DNA of 64,000 bases from assembly GCF_003150675.1 (NCBI RefSeq), contig NZ_QGGB01000011.1:1-64000 (forward strand), read 5' to 3'. Numbering within the stretch: the stretch's first letter is position 1; each line of letters opens with the position of its first letter. Made by a program: the position numbers and the translations under genes. Shown here piece after piece: positions 18,994-28,369 of this stretch. The stretch comes from Rhodohalobacter mucosus (GTDB taxonomy: Bacteria > Bacteroidota > Rhodothermia > Balneolales > Balneolaceae). Under the pieces are notes generated by a model. That model did not search any database. It saw only the letters and a list, made by a program, of their open reading frames with translations, and was not told the DNA's origin.

Positions 18994-20658
18994 ATGAAAA
19001 AAACAGGATTTATACTGCTCACTGTCACTTTGCTTTTCTCTGCATGCACGCAGGAGGATAACGCATTTGTGATGCATAATATAAACGGATACACTTTATC
19101 CGGCGGGGATTTAGTACAATTTGACGCCATTGCCGTAAAGGACGGCCGAGTGGTTGAAACAGGAGCGGCTACGGCCCTGCAGGAGCAATTTTCCGATTAT
19201 GAGCAAATCAACGGAGCCGGACAAACCATGCTTCCGGGACTGATAGATGCACATACCCACGTAATGAACCTTGGTTTTCAGGAGTTGGATGTTAATGTGC
19301 AGGGAATAGACTCATTGGATGAAACGCTGGAGAAGATCCGCCAGTACGCGGAAGATAATCCCGACCTGGAATGGATACTGGGCCGTGGCTGGAACCAGGT
19401 ATTGTGGGAAGAAAATGAGTTTCCAACTGCCGAAGATCTAGACAGGATTGTCCCCGATCGCCCCGTTTTCCTCAGAAGAGTGGATGGACATGCCGCATGG
19501 GCGAACAGCAAGGCCATGGAGCTAGCGGGAATCGACGACGATACACCCGACCTGCAGGGGGGCGTTATACGCCGTGATGAAAATGGGAAGGCAACAGGCA
19601 TCTTTATTGATACGGCAATGGGGTACATCGGGAGTGAGATCCCGCCGCGCACCGCTGCCGAAAAACGCCGTGCTTTTGAGCTTGCCCTTGAAAAAATGGC
19701 CCGTCATGGTCTGACAAGCGTGCACGATGCCAGAACCAATAATGAAACCTGGGAGATGTACAAAGAGTATGCTGATAACGGCACTCTTATTACAAGAATT
19801 TATGTCATGGCAGCCGGAACCGGAGATGAATTTGATGTGATGGCGGCAAAAGGCCCGATAAAAAGTTACGCAGATGATATGCTCTCCATGCGCAGTGTGA
19901 AAATATCAGCAGATGGCGCGCTGGGCAGCAGGGGGGCGGCTCTTCTGGAGGATTATCACGATGACCCGGGCAACAAAGGTCTGCTCTTCTTTGATCAGGA
20001 GGATCTGAATGCTATGCTTTTGAAGGGCGCATCAGCCGGGTTTCAGATGAATATCCATGCGATCGGTGACGCAGCCAACCGACAGGTACTTGACGGTTTT
20101 GAGTACATCAATAACGAGCTGGACGGCCAGGCAGATCTGCGCCACAGGGTTGAGCATGCGCAGATTGTTGCCCTTGATGATATTCCCAGATTTGTGGATT
20201 TAAATTTAATTGCATCCATGCAGCCTACACATGCCACCAGCGATATGAATATGGCAGAAGACAGGGTGGGGCCAGACAGGATTCGCGGCGCCTACGCCTG
20301 GCAGACCTTTCTGGATCAGGGCACGGTGATTGCAGCGGGTTCCGATTTTCCTGTGGAGGATGTGAATCCGTTTTATGGCCTCTATTCTGCCGTAACCCGG
20401 CAAGATCATGAAGGCATGCCTCCCGGAGGCTGGTACAGTGAACAGCGCATGAGCCGTATTGAAACAATCCGCGCTTTCACGATTGATGCGGCCTATTCAG
20501 CCCACCAGGAAGAGGTTCTTGGAACACTCGAGCCCGGCAAATGGGCAGATTTTATTTTAATTGATCGTGACTTTTTTGAAGTGGAAGCTTCTCAAATCTG
20601 GCAAACAGAAGTGAATGAAACATGGGTTGCCGGAAAAAGAGTTTTTCAGAAGCAGTGA
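18994..20658 (+). CDS. YtcJ-like amidohydrolase lipoprotein
   Basis: 554 residues. A lipoprotein signal ends at the lipobox LFSAC (Cys18), so the enzyme is probably anchored in the periplasm. The amidohydrolase_3 fold is shown by PGLIDAHTHV (metal His87 and His89), IHAIGDAAN, HRVEHAQ and GSDFPVEDVNPF. Members hydrolyse N-acyl or cyclic amides; substrate here is unknown. The nadE start codon follows its stop after a single base. Confidence 0.85.
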   Translation: MKKTGFILLTVTLLFSACTQEDNAFVMHNINGYTLSGGDLVQFDAIAVKDGRVVETGAATALQEQFSDYEQINGAGQTMLPGLIDAHTHVMNLGFQELDVNVQGIDSLDETLEKIRQYAEDNPDLEWILGRGWNQVLWEENEFPTAEDLDRIVPDRPVFLRRVDGHAAWANSKAMELAGIDDDTPDLQGGVIRRDENGKATGIFIDTAMGYIGSEIPPRTAAEKRRAFELALEKMARHGLTSVHDARTNNETWEMYKEYADNGTLITRIYVMAAGTGDEFDVMAAKGPIKSYADDMLSMRSVKISADGALGSRGAALLEDYHDDPGNKGLLFFDQEDLNAMLLKGASAGFQMNIHAIGDAANRQVLDGFEYINNELDGQADLRHRVEHAQIVALDDIPRFVDLNLIASMQPTHATSDMNMAEDRVGPDRIRGAYAWQTFLDQGTVIAAGSDFPVEDVNPFYGLYSAVTRQDHEGMPPGGWYSEQRMSRIETIRAFTIDAAYSAHQEEVLGTLEPGKWADFILIDRDFFEVEASQIWQTEVNETWVAGKRVFQKQ

Positions 20659-20659
20659 C

Positions 20660-22351
20660 ATGAAGGTAAGGGTTGAGCAGCTGAATCCGATAGCCGGAGA
20701 TCTGGAAGGAAACAAAGATCTTATTCTGAAGTCGCTAAGAAAGGCAGAAAAGGATGGTATAAACCTTCTGATCCTTCCGGAGCTGGTTGTAACGGCGTAT
20801 CCGGTGCATGACCTGCTGGAGAGCGACACCTTCAGGCAGGCCTGTTATCGTGTAAATGAAGAAATTATTTCGGCCACAAAATCGACGGCTATTCTGTTTG
20901 GTTCGATCACGCCGAATGCCGGACTTGGAAGGAAAATGTTTAACTCAGCATTGCTCTCAAAAAACGGAAAACTGATACAAACTGTGCATAAAAGCCTTTT
21001 ACCCACATATGATGTATTTGATGACTTGCGGTATTTCGAACCCGCAGGCACGTTAAGCTGTATGGAGCTTGACGGGCTAAGGCTGGGTGTGACGGTATGC
21101 GAGGATATCTGGTACAATGAAAATGAAATACAGTACCATACCTACCCGATAGATCCCGCCATGGAGCTTAAAAAAATGGGTGCCCGGGCAATTGTCAACA
21201 TTTCTGCATCACCCTATACAAACAGGAAGCATGAGAACCGGGTGAATATGCTTAAAAATCATGTGAAAAGGCTTGGAATTCCTCTTTTTTACAGCAACCA
21301 AACCGGCGCCAATACCGAACTCATTTTCGATGGTGACTCCATGATTATCGACAGCGATGCTTCCGTGATTGCTGCAGTCGGCTCATTCTCTGCAGGATAC
21401 ACAGACGTGAAGTGGAATGTGTCGGAGGGAGAAAACAGTGTAAAGGCTTTGGAGAAAAGTAAAAAGATTGACGTGTATCCGGCTTCGGGTCCGGCCAGGC
21501 AGTTTGAAGCCATCCGATGCGGTTTGTCCGACTATCTTGGGAAAACAGGCGTTACAGGAGATGTTGTGCTTGGCTTGAGCGGCGGTATAGATTCTGCACT
21601 TGTTTGCACTCTGGCTGCAGAAATATTGGGGCCCGAACATGTTACAGCGATTACAATGCCGAGTGAATTTTCCAGCGAGGGCAGTGTAACGCACTCTGAG
21701 GAACTGGCTCATAATCTTGGAATAACTCTACACAATGTGCCAATCGGCACGCTTTTTAAGGAACATCGCTCTGTTCTGGATCCTCTGTTTGAAGGAACAT
21801 CATTTGGCGTGGCTGAGGAGAACCTTCAGAGCAGAATACGGGGTGCACTGCTGATGGCCTATTCAAACAAGTTTAACGCTTTTCTTCTGGCTACCGGCAA
21901 CAAGTCGGAGTATGCAGTAGGATATGCCACACTGTATGGTGATATGAACGGTGCACTTTCTCTGATTGGTGACTTGTATAAAACGGAAGTATATGCCCTC
22001 TCAGCATGGCTCAATGAGGTCTTTTATGAAAAGGAAGTGATTCCGGCAGCTGTCATTGAAAAAGAGCCCAGTGCAGAATTGCGTCCCGGACAGAAAGATT
22101 CTGATACACTGCCCGGGTATGACATTCTGGACGACATACTGTACCGTTATATTGAGCTGCAACAGGGCGTAAAGGATATAATATCTGCGGGACATGATGC
22201 GGATAATGTGCAGAGGGTAGTCCGAATGGTTGATATGAACGAATTTAAACGAAATCAGGCTGTACCTATATTGAAATTGTCTTCCAAATCCTTTGGAACC
22301 GGTCGCAGGTGGCCGATAGTACAAAGGTGGACATCCCGTAAAAACTCATGA
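20660..22351 (+). CDS. nadE: Glutamine-dependent NAD+ synthetase
   Basis: 563 residues counted from MKVRVEQ at 20660, the usual family start; an upstream ATG at 20615 would overlap the amidohydrolase by 44 bases. The N-terminal nitrilase-type glutaminase has Glu41 (LPELV), Lys111 (HKSLLPTYD) and Cys147 (VTVCEDIW). The C-terminal synthetase has the PP-loop SGGIDS at 307-312. It makes NAD+ from deamido-NAD+, ATP and glutamine. One base separates it from the preceding gene, so they share a transcript. Confidence 0.95.
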   Translation: MKVRVEQLNPIAGDLEGNKDLILKSLRKAEKDGINLLILPELVVTAYPVHDLLESDTFRQACYRVNEEIISATKSTAILFGSITPNAGLGRKMFNSALLSKNGKLIQTVHKSLLPTYDVFDDLRYFEPAGTLSCMELDGLRLGVTVCEDIWYNENEIQYHTYPIDPAMELKKMGARAIVNISASPYTNRKHENRVNMLKNHVKRLGIPLFYSNQTGANTELIFDGDSMIIDSDASVIAAVGSFSAGYTDVKWNVSEGENSVKALEKSKKIDVYPASGPARQFEAIRCGLSDYLGKTGVTGDVVLGLSGGIDSALVCTLAAEILGPEHVTAITMPSEFSSEGSVTHSEELAHNLGITLHNVPIGTLFKEHRSVLDPLFEGTSFGVAEENLQSRIRGALLMAYSNKFNAFLLATGNKSEYAVGYATLYGDMNGALSLIGDLYKTEVYALSAWLNEVFYEKEVIPAAVIEKEPSAELRPGQKDSDTLPGYDILDDILYRYIELQQGVKDIISAGHDADNVQRVVRMVDMNEFKRNQAVPILKLSSKSFGTGRRWPIVQRWTSRKNS

Positions 22352-22379
22352 GAAAGTTGTAACTAACTACAAAATTGTA

Positions 22380-22411
22380 TTGATTTTTCTTTATTTCGAA
22401 TTAATTATAAT
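22380..22411 (+). promoter_or_regulatory. Weak candidate promoter before the lytic transglycosylase gene
   Basis: TTGATT (22380-22385) and a perfect TATAAT (22406-22411) are 20 bases apart, longer than the ideal 17. It lies 65 bases upstream of the ATG in an AT-rich 124-base gap. Confidence 0.3.
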
Positions 22412-22475
22412 CACGCTGACACGTAACTGTTCAATTTACTAACTTGTTCTCCCTACAAAAACAACAGAGAATCAT

Positions 22476-24464
22476 ATGAAACCCGCTATCCTTATTATTT
22501 TCTTCTGCTTATCATTTCAGGCACTCTCGGCTCAGTCGAGCAGCCAGCAGACCAGAACCGTTGTACCTGTAAAGCTGCTGCCATACGCCAACCCGTTAAC
22601 TGAATCGAAGGAAGATGCACAGATACAGGAGGAGAGGTCGCTGCCCGATGATATCGATAAAGAGCTGCTGAGAAGAATTTCGGATACCTATCGTTTGCAC
22701 GTACTTGCCATTGATGCCCAGATTCAGGGAGATTTGGTTCAGGCTGAAGAGTATATCAACGAGGCTTTTGCATCCATTCAGGGCATGATGGATGACTATC
22801 CTGAACTTCAGGGCAATCGGCGGTTTGCAGAACTTTACAGGTCCGTGATGGCTGAACACAGTGAGTTTTACGGCATTACGGAATCGAGAACCGAGACTGA
22901 GGGTGACATTTTTGAAATCAGGGAAGAACTTTTTTCGGACAATGATGACTGGATCACAGAGGGTTATGTTTTACCGGAGAACCTGACAATCAATCAGCTT
23001 GAAGTGCCTCTGATTCAGAATCAGCATGTAAATCGCCATCTCATGTACTATACACTTCGCCGGCCCGATGTGATGGAGCGCTGGCTGGAGAGATCCGAGC
23101 ACTACTTCCCCATGATGCGTGAAATCTTTGAGGATGAAGGTGTGCCCACCGAGCTTATCCACCTGTCAATGATTGAGAGTGGACTGGTTCCAACTGCCAG
23201 AAGCTGGGCGTCTGCCGTAGGACTATGGCAATTTATACGTGCTACCGGTGCAGTATATGGCCTGGAAGTAAACTGGTGGATCGATGAGCGAAGAGATCCA
23301 ATAAAAGCCACAAGGGCTGCGGCACAGCATCTGGGCGATCTGTACGACATTTGGGGCGACTGGCACCTGGCACTCGCCAATTACAATCTGAGTCCAAGGG
23401 GACTGCGAAGGGCAATCAGAGCCGCAGGCGGAGTTGAGGACTATTGGGCCGCATATCCGTATCTGCCGCGTGAAACCAGGGGGTATGTACCCGGTTATAT
23501 TGCAGCGACCATGATTGCAATGAATCCTGAAGAGTTTGGTTTTGATAAGCCCTCAGGTGTTGAACCTTATACATATGAGGTAACGGAAGTGGACGGACTT
23601 ATGCCGCTTGAAGATCTTGCTGATGCGGCCGGTATTTCTATCAGGGAATTGAGGGACATGAACCCTGAACTGCTGCGATGGGCAACGCCACCAGGCGGCA
23701 AATACCCGTTAAAGCTGCCGGTTGGAGTGAAGGAAGATTTCCTGATTGCGTATCAGGAAATTCCAAAGGAAAACCGTGCTTCCGAAGTGGCAATGCATAC
23801 GGTAAGCAGGGGAGAAACCCTTGGCTACATAGCACGGCGTTACGGAACCTCAGTCCGAGCATTATTTGATTCAAACGACGGACTTAGCAGTACGATCTAC
23901 CCGGGACAAACCATTGTGGTGCCCGTTGCTCCGGGATCCAGGGAGCAGATTGCTGCAGACAGGCCGTCCAACCGCGGCTCATCACGGAGTCAGTCACAGA
24001 GGAGGCCTCAGGTTCAGGCTCCTGCAAATACTACAGGAATGACCTACACAGTTAAAAGCGGAGACACAATCGGGCACATAGCCGAGTGGTTTGATGTACG
24101 GGCATGGCAAATCAGGGCCTGGAACAATGTAACCAACACCATTCGCGTAGGACAACGGCTTACGGTATACGTATCCAACAATCGTGTGGAGTTTTTCTCC
24201 CAGGTTGAAGATCTCACGTTTGCACAAAAGCAGGAACTGGAAAGAAGACAGCGTTCAGGCGAAAATATCTATGCACTCAGATTTGACGGTGCGGGTTCCG
24301 GTTCAGGGTCGGGCGATTCCATCAGATATACTGTGCGTAGAAATGATACTCTGAGCAACATTGCCAGCCGTCATGGCGTTAGTGTTGCAGATATCCAGCG
24401 TGACAATAACCTGAGAGGAACCACGATTTATGCAGGCCAGACTCTTACGATTCGCCGCAGATAA
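22476..24464 (+). CDS. Membrane-bound lytic murein transglycosylase with three LysM domains (MltD-like)
   Basis: 662 residues. A signal peptide ends at ALSAQ (20). An N-terminal region of unknown fold (to about 200) is followed by the SLT domain with catalytic Glu234 in MIESGL and SAVGLWQF. Three LysM repeats start near 442 (HTVSRGETL), 526 (YTVKSGDTI) and 616 (YTVRRNDTL). It cleaves peptidoglycan glycan strands in the periplasm. The S41 peptidase gene starts 9 bases later; in other bacteria such Prc/CtpA peptidases control murein hydrolases, so a functional link is plausible. Confidence 0.92.
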   Translation: MKPAILIIFFCLSFQALSAQSSSQQTRTVVPVKLLPYANPLTESKEDAQIQEERSLPDDIDKELLRRISDTYRLHVLAIDAQIQGDLVQAEEYINEAFASIQGMMDDYPELQGNRRFAELYRSVMAEHSEFYGITESRTETEGDIFEIREELFSDNDDWITEGYVLPENLTINQLEVPLIQNQHVNRHLMYYTLRRPDVMERWLERSEHYFPMMREIFEDEGVPTELIHLSMIESGLVPTARSWASAVGLWQFIRATGAVYGLEVNWWIDERRDPIKATRAAAQHLGDLYDIWGDWHLALANYNLSPRGLRRAIRAAGGVEDYWAAYPYLPRETRGYVPGYIAATMIAMNPEEFGFDKPSGVEPYTYEVTEVDGLMPLEDLADAAGISIRELRDMNPELLRWATPPGGKYPLKLPVGVKEDFLIAYQEIPKENRASEVAMHTVSRGETLGYIARRYGTSVRALFDSNDGLSSTIYPGQTIVVPVAPGSREQIAADRPSNRGSSRSQSQRRPQVQAPANTTGMTYTVKSGDTIGHIAEWFDVRAWQIRAWNNVTNTIRVGQRLTVYVSNNRVEFFSQVEDLTFAQKQELERRQRSGENIYALRFDGAGSGSGSGDSIRYTVRRNDTLSNIASRHGVSVADIQRDNNLRGTTIYAGQTLTIRRR

Positions 24465-24473
24465 AAACTTTTC

Positions 24474-26117
24474 ATGAAAGCTGTTTCAAAATTCGTTCCG
24501 GCTGTATCAGCAGCTCTTGTTATTCTGTTTTTGACAGCCTTCGCCCAGAGCGATCTCTTTTTTCGCATTAAGAAGCAGCTTACCATCTACAGTGATGTGT
24601 TTAAAGCCGTTGCCACAAGCTATGTAGACGAGGTTGAACCTGAAACCCTTACCCGCCTCGGGCTTCAGGGTATGCTCGGCGGGCTTGATCCTTATACGGT
24701 ATTCATTGACGAGGGTGAACTGCAGCAGCTTGAAATCCTTTCCTCCGGTGTGTACGGAGGAATCGGTATTGAAGCCGGATTCAGAGGCGATCAAGTGGTT
24801 ATCATTGCGCCGCTTGAGGGGTATCCCGCTGAACGTGCAGGTCTGCAGCCCGGGGATGTGATTGAAGCTGTAAACGGAAGTTCGGTCACAGGTTTCACTC
24901 CGGATGAAGTTCAGAATCTGACCATTGGTGATCCGGGAACCACAATCGAGATGACTGTAAGGCGTCCGTCAATTGATCAGCAGATCACCGTAACGATGGA
25001 GCGTGAGCGGATTGAAGTCCGGAATATCACGTATGCAGGGCTTACAGGTGACAGAAATCAAATTGGATACATTAAAATTTCCCGATTCGGCCAGCGAACG
25101 GCTGAAGAACTGCGCGGCAGTCTGATTGAGCTTGAAGAAGAGAACGAACTGAACGGACTGATTCTGGATCTCAGGAATAATCCCGGCGGACTGCTGAATG
25201 AAGCTGTAGAGGTTGTTGACAAATTTATAGAGCCGGGCGTAAGCGTGGTTGAGACGCGCGGACGGTATGACAGCCGAAGTGCAGTGTACACCAGTCAGGA
25301 ACCCGCCCTGTTTGAAAATCTTCCATTGGTTGTGCTGATCAATAACGGAAGTGCAAGCGCATCGGAAGTGGTTGCTGGCGCATTGCAGGATCTGGACCGG
25401 GCTGTAATACTGGGAGAAAACAGCTTCGGTAAAGGGCTTGTTCAGGAGGTTCGGCCTCTTTCATACAATACATCCATCAAAATTACGGTATCCGAGTACT
25501 ACACGCCCAGCGGAAGGGGCATTCAGGCTGTTGATTACAGGGATCCCGGTACGGACGGATCAGCTATTCCGGACTCACTACGCAGAGCATTTCGTACAAA
25601 AAACGGACGAACCGTTTATGACGGTATGGGAATTGAACCCGACGTAACTCTTGAACGTGAGGGCAATGAACTGCTTGAAACGGCCCTGGAGAGCGAAAAC
25701 CACTTTTTCTTTTTTGTTAACGAATATCTCACTTCAGAAAATCGCGGGGAGAGACCTGAGTATCCGGAGGATTTCTACAATCAATTCTCAAACTACTTGC
25801 AGCAGCGGGGTTTTACATTCGATACATCTGCAGACCGTTACCTGGAATCATTGACGTCGAATATCACCCAGTTCTCCAACCAGGATGATGCACGTGAATA
25901 CATAGAAGAGTTACGGGCCCTGCTTCGTGATCAAAAAATATCTATGATCTACGACAGCCGCGAGCTTATCGAGAGTGAACTGAGGGCTGAATGGATCTCA
26001 CAAACGTTAAGCGGTGAGGACCGCCTGTCCGAAATGCTTAAATATGATTATCTGATTACGAATGCAATTGAGATTCTATCCAGCCCGGCCGACTATCGCT
26101 CGACCCTGATTCCATAA
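24474..26117 (+). CDS. S41 family C-terminal processing peptidase
   Basis: 547 residues. One N-terminal hydrophobic segment (8-24) acts as signal or anchor. A PDZ domain spans about 85-165 (GGIGIEAG...PAERAGLQPGD), followed by the tail-specific protease core with NGSASASE at 291-298, whose central Ser295 is the expected nucleophile, and Lys320 in FGKGLVQ. The last 150 residues are a helical extension typical of longer Bacteroidota CtpA proteins. It is periplasmic and follows the lytic transglycosylase by 9 bases; a PHP gene starts 2 bases after its stop. Confidence 0.92.
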   Translation: MKAVSKFVPAVSAALVILFLTAFAQSDLFFRIKKQLTIYSDVFKAVATSYVDEVEPETLTRLGLQGMLGGLDPYTVFIDEGELQQLEILSSGVYGGIGIEAGFRGDQVVIIAPLEGYPAERAGLQPGDVIEAVNGSSVTGFTPDEVQNLTIGDPGTTIEMTVRRPSIDQQITVTMERERIEVRNITYAGLTGDRNQIGYIKISRFGQRTAEELRGSLIELEEENELNGLILDLRNNPGGLLNEAVEVVDKFIEPGVSVVETRGRYDSRSAVYTSQEPALFENLPLVVLINNGSASASEVVAGALQDLDRAVILGENSFGKGLVQEVRPLSYNTSIKITVSEYYTPSGRGIQAVDYRDPGTDGSAIPDSLRRAFRTKNGRTVYDGMGIEPDVTLEREGNELLETALESENHFFFFVNEYLTSENRGERPEYPEDFYNQFSNYLQQRGFTFDTSADRYLESLTSNITQFSNQDDAREYIEELRALLRDQKISMIYDSRELIESELRAEWISQTLSGEDRLSEMLKYDYLITNAIEILSSPADYRSTLIP

Positions 26118-26119
26118 TT

Positions 26120-26965
26120 TTGGGCAAATCTGACCTACATACTCACACGAAAGAGTCCGATGGTGCACTATCGGCCGAACAGCTGATCGAACGAGCCAAA
26201 AAAAAGGGGCTCAAAGCCATTTCCATAACGGATCATGATACGATCAACGGCTATAAAAAAGCGCGTCCGGCCGCCAATGAAGCAGGTATTGAGCTGATCC
26301 CCGGAATTGAAATTACGGCCCTTTGGAACAAGCGGGAGGTGCATATTCTGGCATATCTTTTTGACACGGAAAATCCAAAACTGCTTGCACTTCTGAAAAG
26401 ACAGCGGCTGGCCAGGATAAAACGAATGAGGGATATTGTAGAGGTTCTGCGAGGACAGGGCCTTGATATCTCACTGGATGAAGTCAGGGCAGAGTCAGGA
26501 ACTGGAAGTCCGGGGCGGCCACATGCTGCTTCAGTTCTGATCAGCAAAGGGTATGTTGCGTCTGTGGCAGAGGCTTTCATCCGTTATCTTTCCTCGGAAA
26601 AGCTTAAGGGAATCAGAACCGATTACGCAACTGTTGAAGAGGTGGTTAAGATTGTGAAAGAAGCTCATGGAGTCCTCTCACTTGCACACCCCGGTCCATT
26701 ATACAGCCAGAAAGAGATCAATACACTTCTGGAATTTGGAATAGACGGAATTGAATGCATTCATCCCAGTCATAACTTTAATCTGCAGCGCAGCTTTACT
26801 AAAATGGCGGAGTCGAGGCACCTTCTCATTACCGGCGGCAGTGATTTTCATGGGAAAAGGAAATCAGAATATGATCCCTATTTTGGGATTGTTACCTTGG
26901 GGGATAAGCATCTGGCCTCTATGAAGCGGCTTGCACAACGCAGAAAAACAGAACAAAAAAGCTAA
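26120..26965 (+). CDS. PHP domain phosphoesterase (YciV/TrpH-like)
   Basis: 281 residues. The PHP metal site is visible in SDLHTHTKESDG (His7, His9) and ITDHDTINGY near 38-47, with AHPGP and GSDFHG further on. Members of this subfamily hydrolyse 3',5'-nucleoside bisphosphates or trim short RNA 5' ends. The start is TTG at 26120, two bases after the peptidase stop, because no ATG precedes the conserved N-terminus. It is tightly packed with ribH (3-base gap). Confidence 0.85.
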   Translation: MGKSDLHTHTKESDGALSAEQLIERAKKKGLKAISITDHDTINGYKKARPAANEAGIELIPGIEITALWNKREVHILAYLFDTENPKLLALLKRQRLARIKRMRDIVEVLRGQGLDISLDEVRAESGTGSPGRPHAASVLISKGYVASVAEAFIRYLSSEKLKGIRTDYATVEEVVKIVKEAHGVLSLAHPGPLYSQKEINTLLEFGIDGIECIHPSHNFNLQRSFTKMAESRHLLITGGSDFHGKRKSEYDPYFGIVTLGDKHLASMKRLAQRRKTEQKS

Positions 26966-26968
26966 AAC

Positions 26969-27451
26969 ATGCCGGTAGTAACCAAGTCAGACACGATAGA
27001 CTGGAAAACCGTCCGTATTGCAGTTGTAGCGGCAAGATGGAACTCTTTTATTACTGATGAAATGCTGAAAGGTGCCGTAGATGCACTAAAGGGTAAAGGT
27101 ATTCCCGACAAACAAATTTATCAGCTTCGCTGTCCGGGTTCTTTCGAACTGCCGCTTGCATGTAAATATTGTCTGGATGAACTTGATACAGACGGTGTCG
27201 TAGCAATTGGTGCGGTGATACGTGGCGGAACTCCGCACTTCGACTATGTGTGCGATGCCGTAACAAGGGGTATAACCGACCTGAATCTTGAATCCGGTAA
27301 ACCTGTAGCGTTTGGTGTTCTCACCACAGACACGGTGGAACAGGCAGTAGAGAGGGCAGGTATCCATAAAGGTAATAAAGGTGCAGAGGCAGCGTTGTCT
27401 GCCTGTGAAATGATTGAGCTGCAACGCGCAGTAAAAGAATCAGGCTCCTAA
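26969..27451 (+). CDS. ribH: 6,7-dimethyl-8-ribityllumazine synthase
   Basis: 160 residues, normal length. It carries out the penultimate step of riboflavin synthesis. ARWNSFITDEML (22-33), CPGSFELP (49-56), GAVIRGGTPHFDYV with the catalytic His, and GVLTTDTVEQA are all conserved. No other riboflavin gene is nearby. It is within an operon-like run with the PHP gene upstream and uppS 63 bases downstream. Confidence 0.95.
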   Translation: MPVVTKSDTIDWKTVRIAVVAARWNSFITDEMLKGAVDALKGKGIPDKQIYQLRCPGSFELPLACKYCLDELDTDGVVAIGAVIRGGTPHFDYVCDAVTRGITDLNLESGKPVAFGVLTTDTVEQAVERAGIHKGNKGAEAALSACEMIELQRAVKESGS

Positions 27452-27514
27452 ATAGTGTTTGAATGCTTAGCGATTATACGCTAACTTTCAAGGCTTGAAT
27501 AACCCCATTAAATC

Positions 27515-28348
27515 ATGGCTTTGGAACCACTTTCATTAACCGATAAAAAACAGTCCGAAGAAGACAAACATCTTCAGGAGGAGGTTAAAACTGCAGGTTC
27601 AATTCCCAGCCATATTGCGATTATCATGGACGGGAACGGAAGGTGGGCGCAGGATAAAGGCAATATCAGGTTGTTTGGCCACAAAGAAGGCGTGGAGTCG
27701 GTTCGTGATATCACAGAAGCGTGTGCACAGCTCGGCGTAAGTCATTTAACGCTTTATGCGTTCTCTACAGAGAACTGGAACCGTCCCTCTTCCGAGATAA
27801 ACGGCCTCATGAAATTGCTGGTTCATTCTCTTCAGAATGAGGCAAATCGACTGCATAAGAACAATATTCGACTGGTATCTATTGGCCAGATCGACAGACT
27901 CCCATCGAGTTGCCGCAACAAACTGGAAGAAGTTAAAGAGCTGACGAAAGAGAATGATCGACTGGAACTTTGTCTTGCATTGAGCTATTCAGGCCGGTGG
28001 GATATTACCGAAGCCGTAAAAAAACTCGCGAAGGATGTGAAGGACGGTAAGATAGATCCTGAAAACATTGACGATGATATGATCAGTACGCGTCTTTCTA
28101 CCGGTAAGGTTCCGGATCCTGATTTGATCATCAGAACCAGCGGCGAATATCGGATTTCCAATTTTTTACTGTGGCAGCTGGCCTACTCCGAGCTTTATAT
28201 CACACAAACATACTGGCCGGATTTCAGAAGAGATGAGCTTTATAAAGCCATCCAATCGTATCAAAAGCGGGAACGCCGTTTTGGTAAAGTGAAAAAGGGG
28301 TATACGAAAAAGGTGTCCGCATCAGTTATTAACAAAATTTTATCCTAA
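27515..28348 (+). CDS. uppS: Isoprenyl transferase / undecaprenyl diphosphate synthase
   Basis: 277 residues with about 28 extra N-terminal residues. The cis-prenyltransferase motifs are complete: IAIIMDGNGRWA with Asp39, FGHKEG, YAFSTENWNRP and RTSGEYRISNFLLWQLAYSE. It makes the C55 carrier for peptidoglycan and other envelope glycans. bamA starts 21 bases later, a neighbourhood (uppS-bamA-skp) conserved in Bacteroidota-like genomes. Confidence 0.95.
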   Translation: MALEPLSLTDKKQSEEDKHLQEEVKTAGSIPSHIAIIMDGNGRWAQDKGNIRLFGHKEGVESVRDITEACAQLGVSHLTLYAFSTENWNRPSSEINGLMKLLVHSLQNEANRLHKNNIRLVSIGQIDRLPSSCRNKLEEVKELTKENDRLELCLALSYSGRWDITEAVKKLAKDVKDGKIDPENIDDDMISTRLSTGKVPDPDLIIRTSGEYRISNFLLWQLAYSELYITQTYWPDFRRDELYKAIQSYQKRERRFGKVKKGYTKKVSASVINKILS

Positions 28349-28369
28349 ACAGCAGTAAGAATTTACCAC

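Noticed and set aside
20615-20659. Upstream in-frame ATG for nadE
   Set aside because: It lies in the amidohydrolase coding region and adds residues not found before the conserved nitrilase start; ATG at 20660 fits the family.
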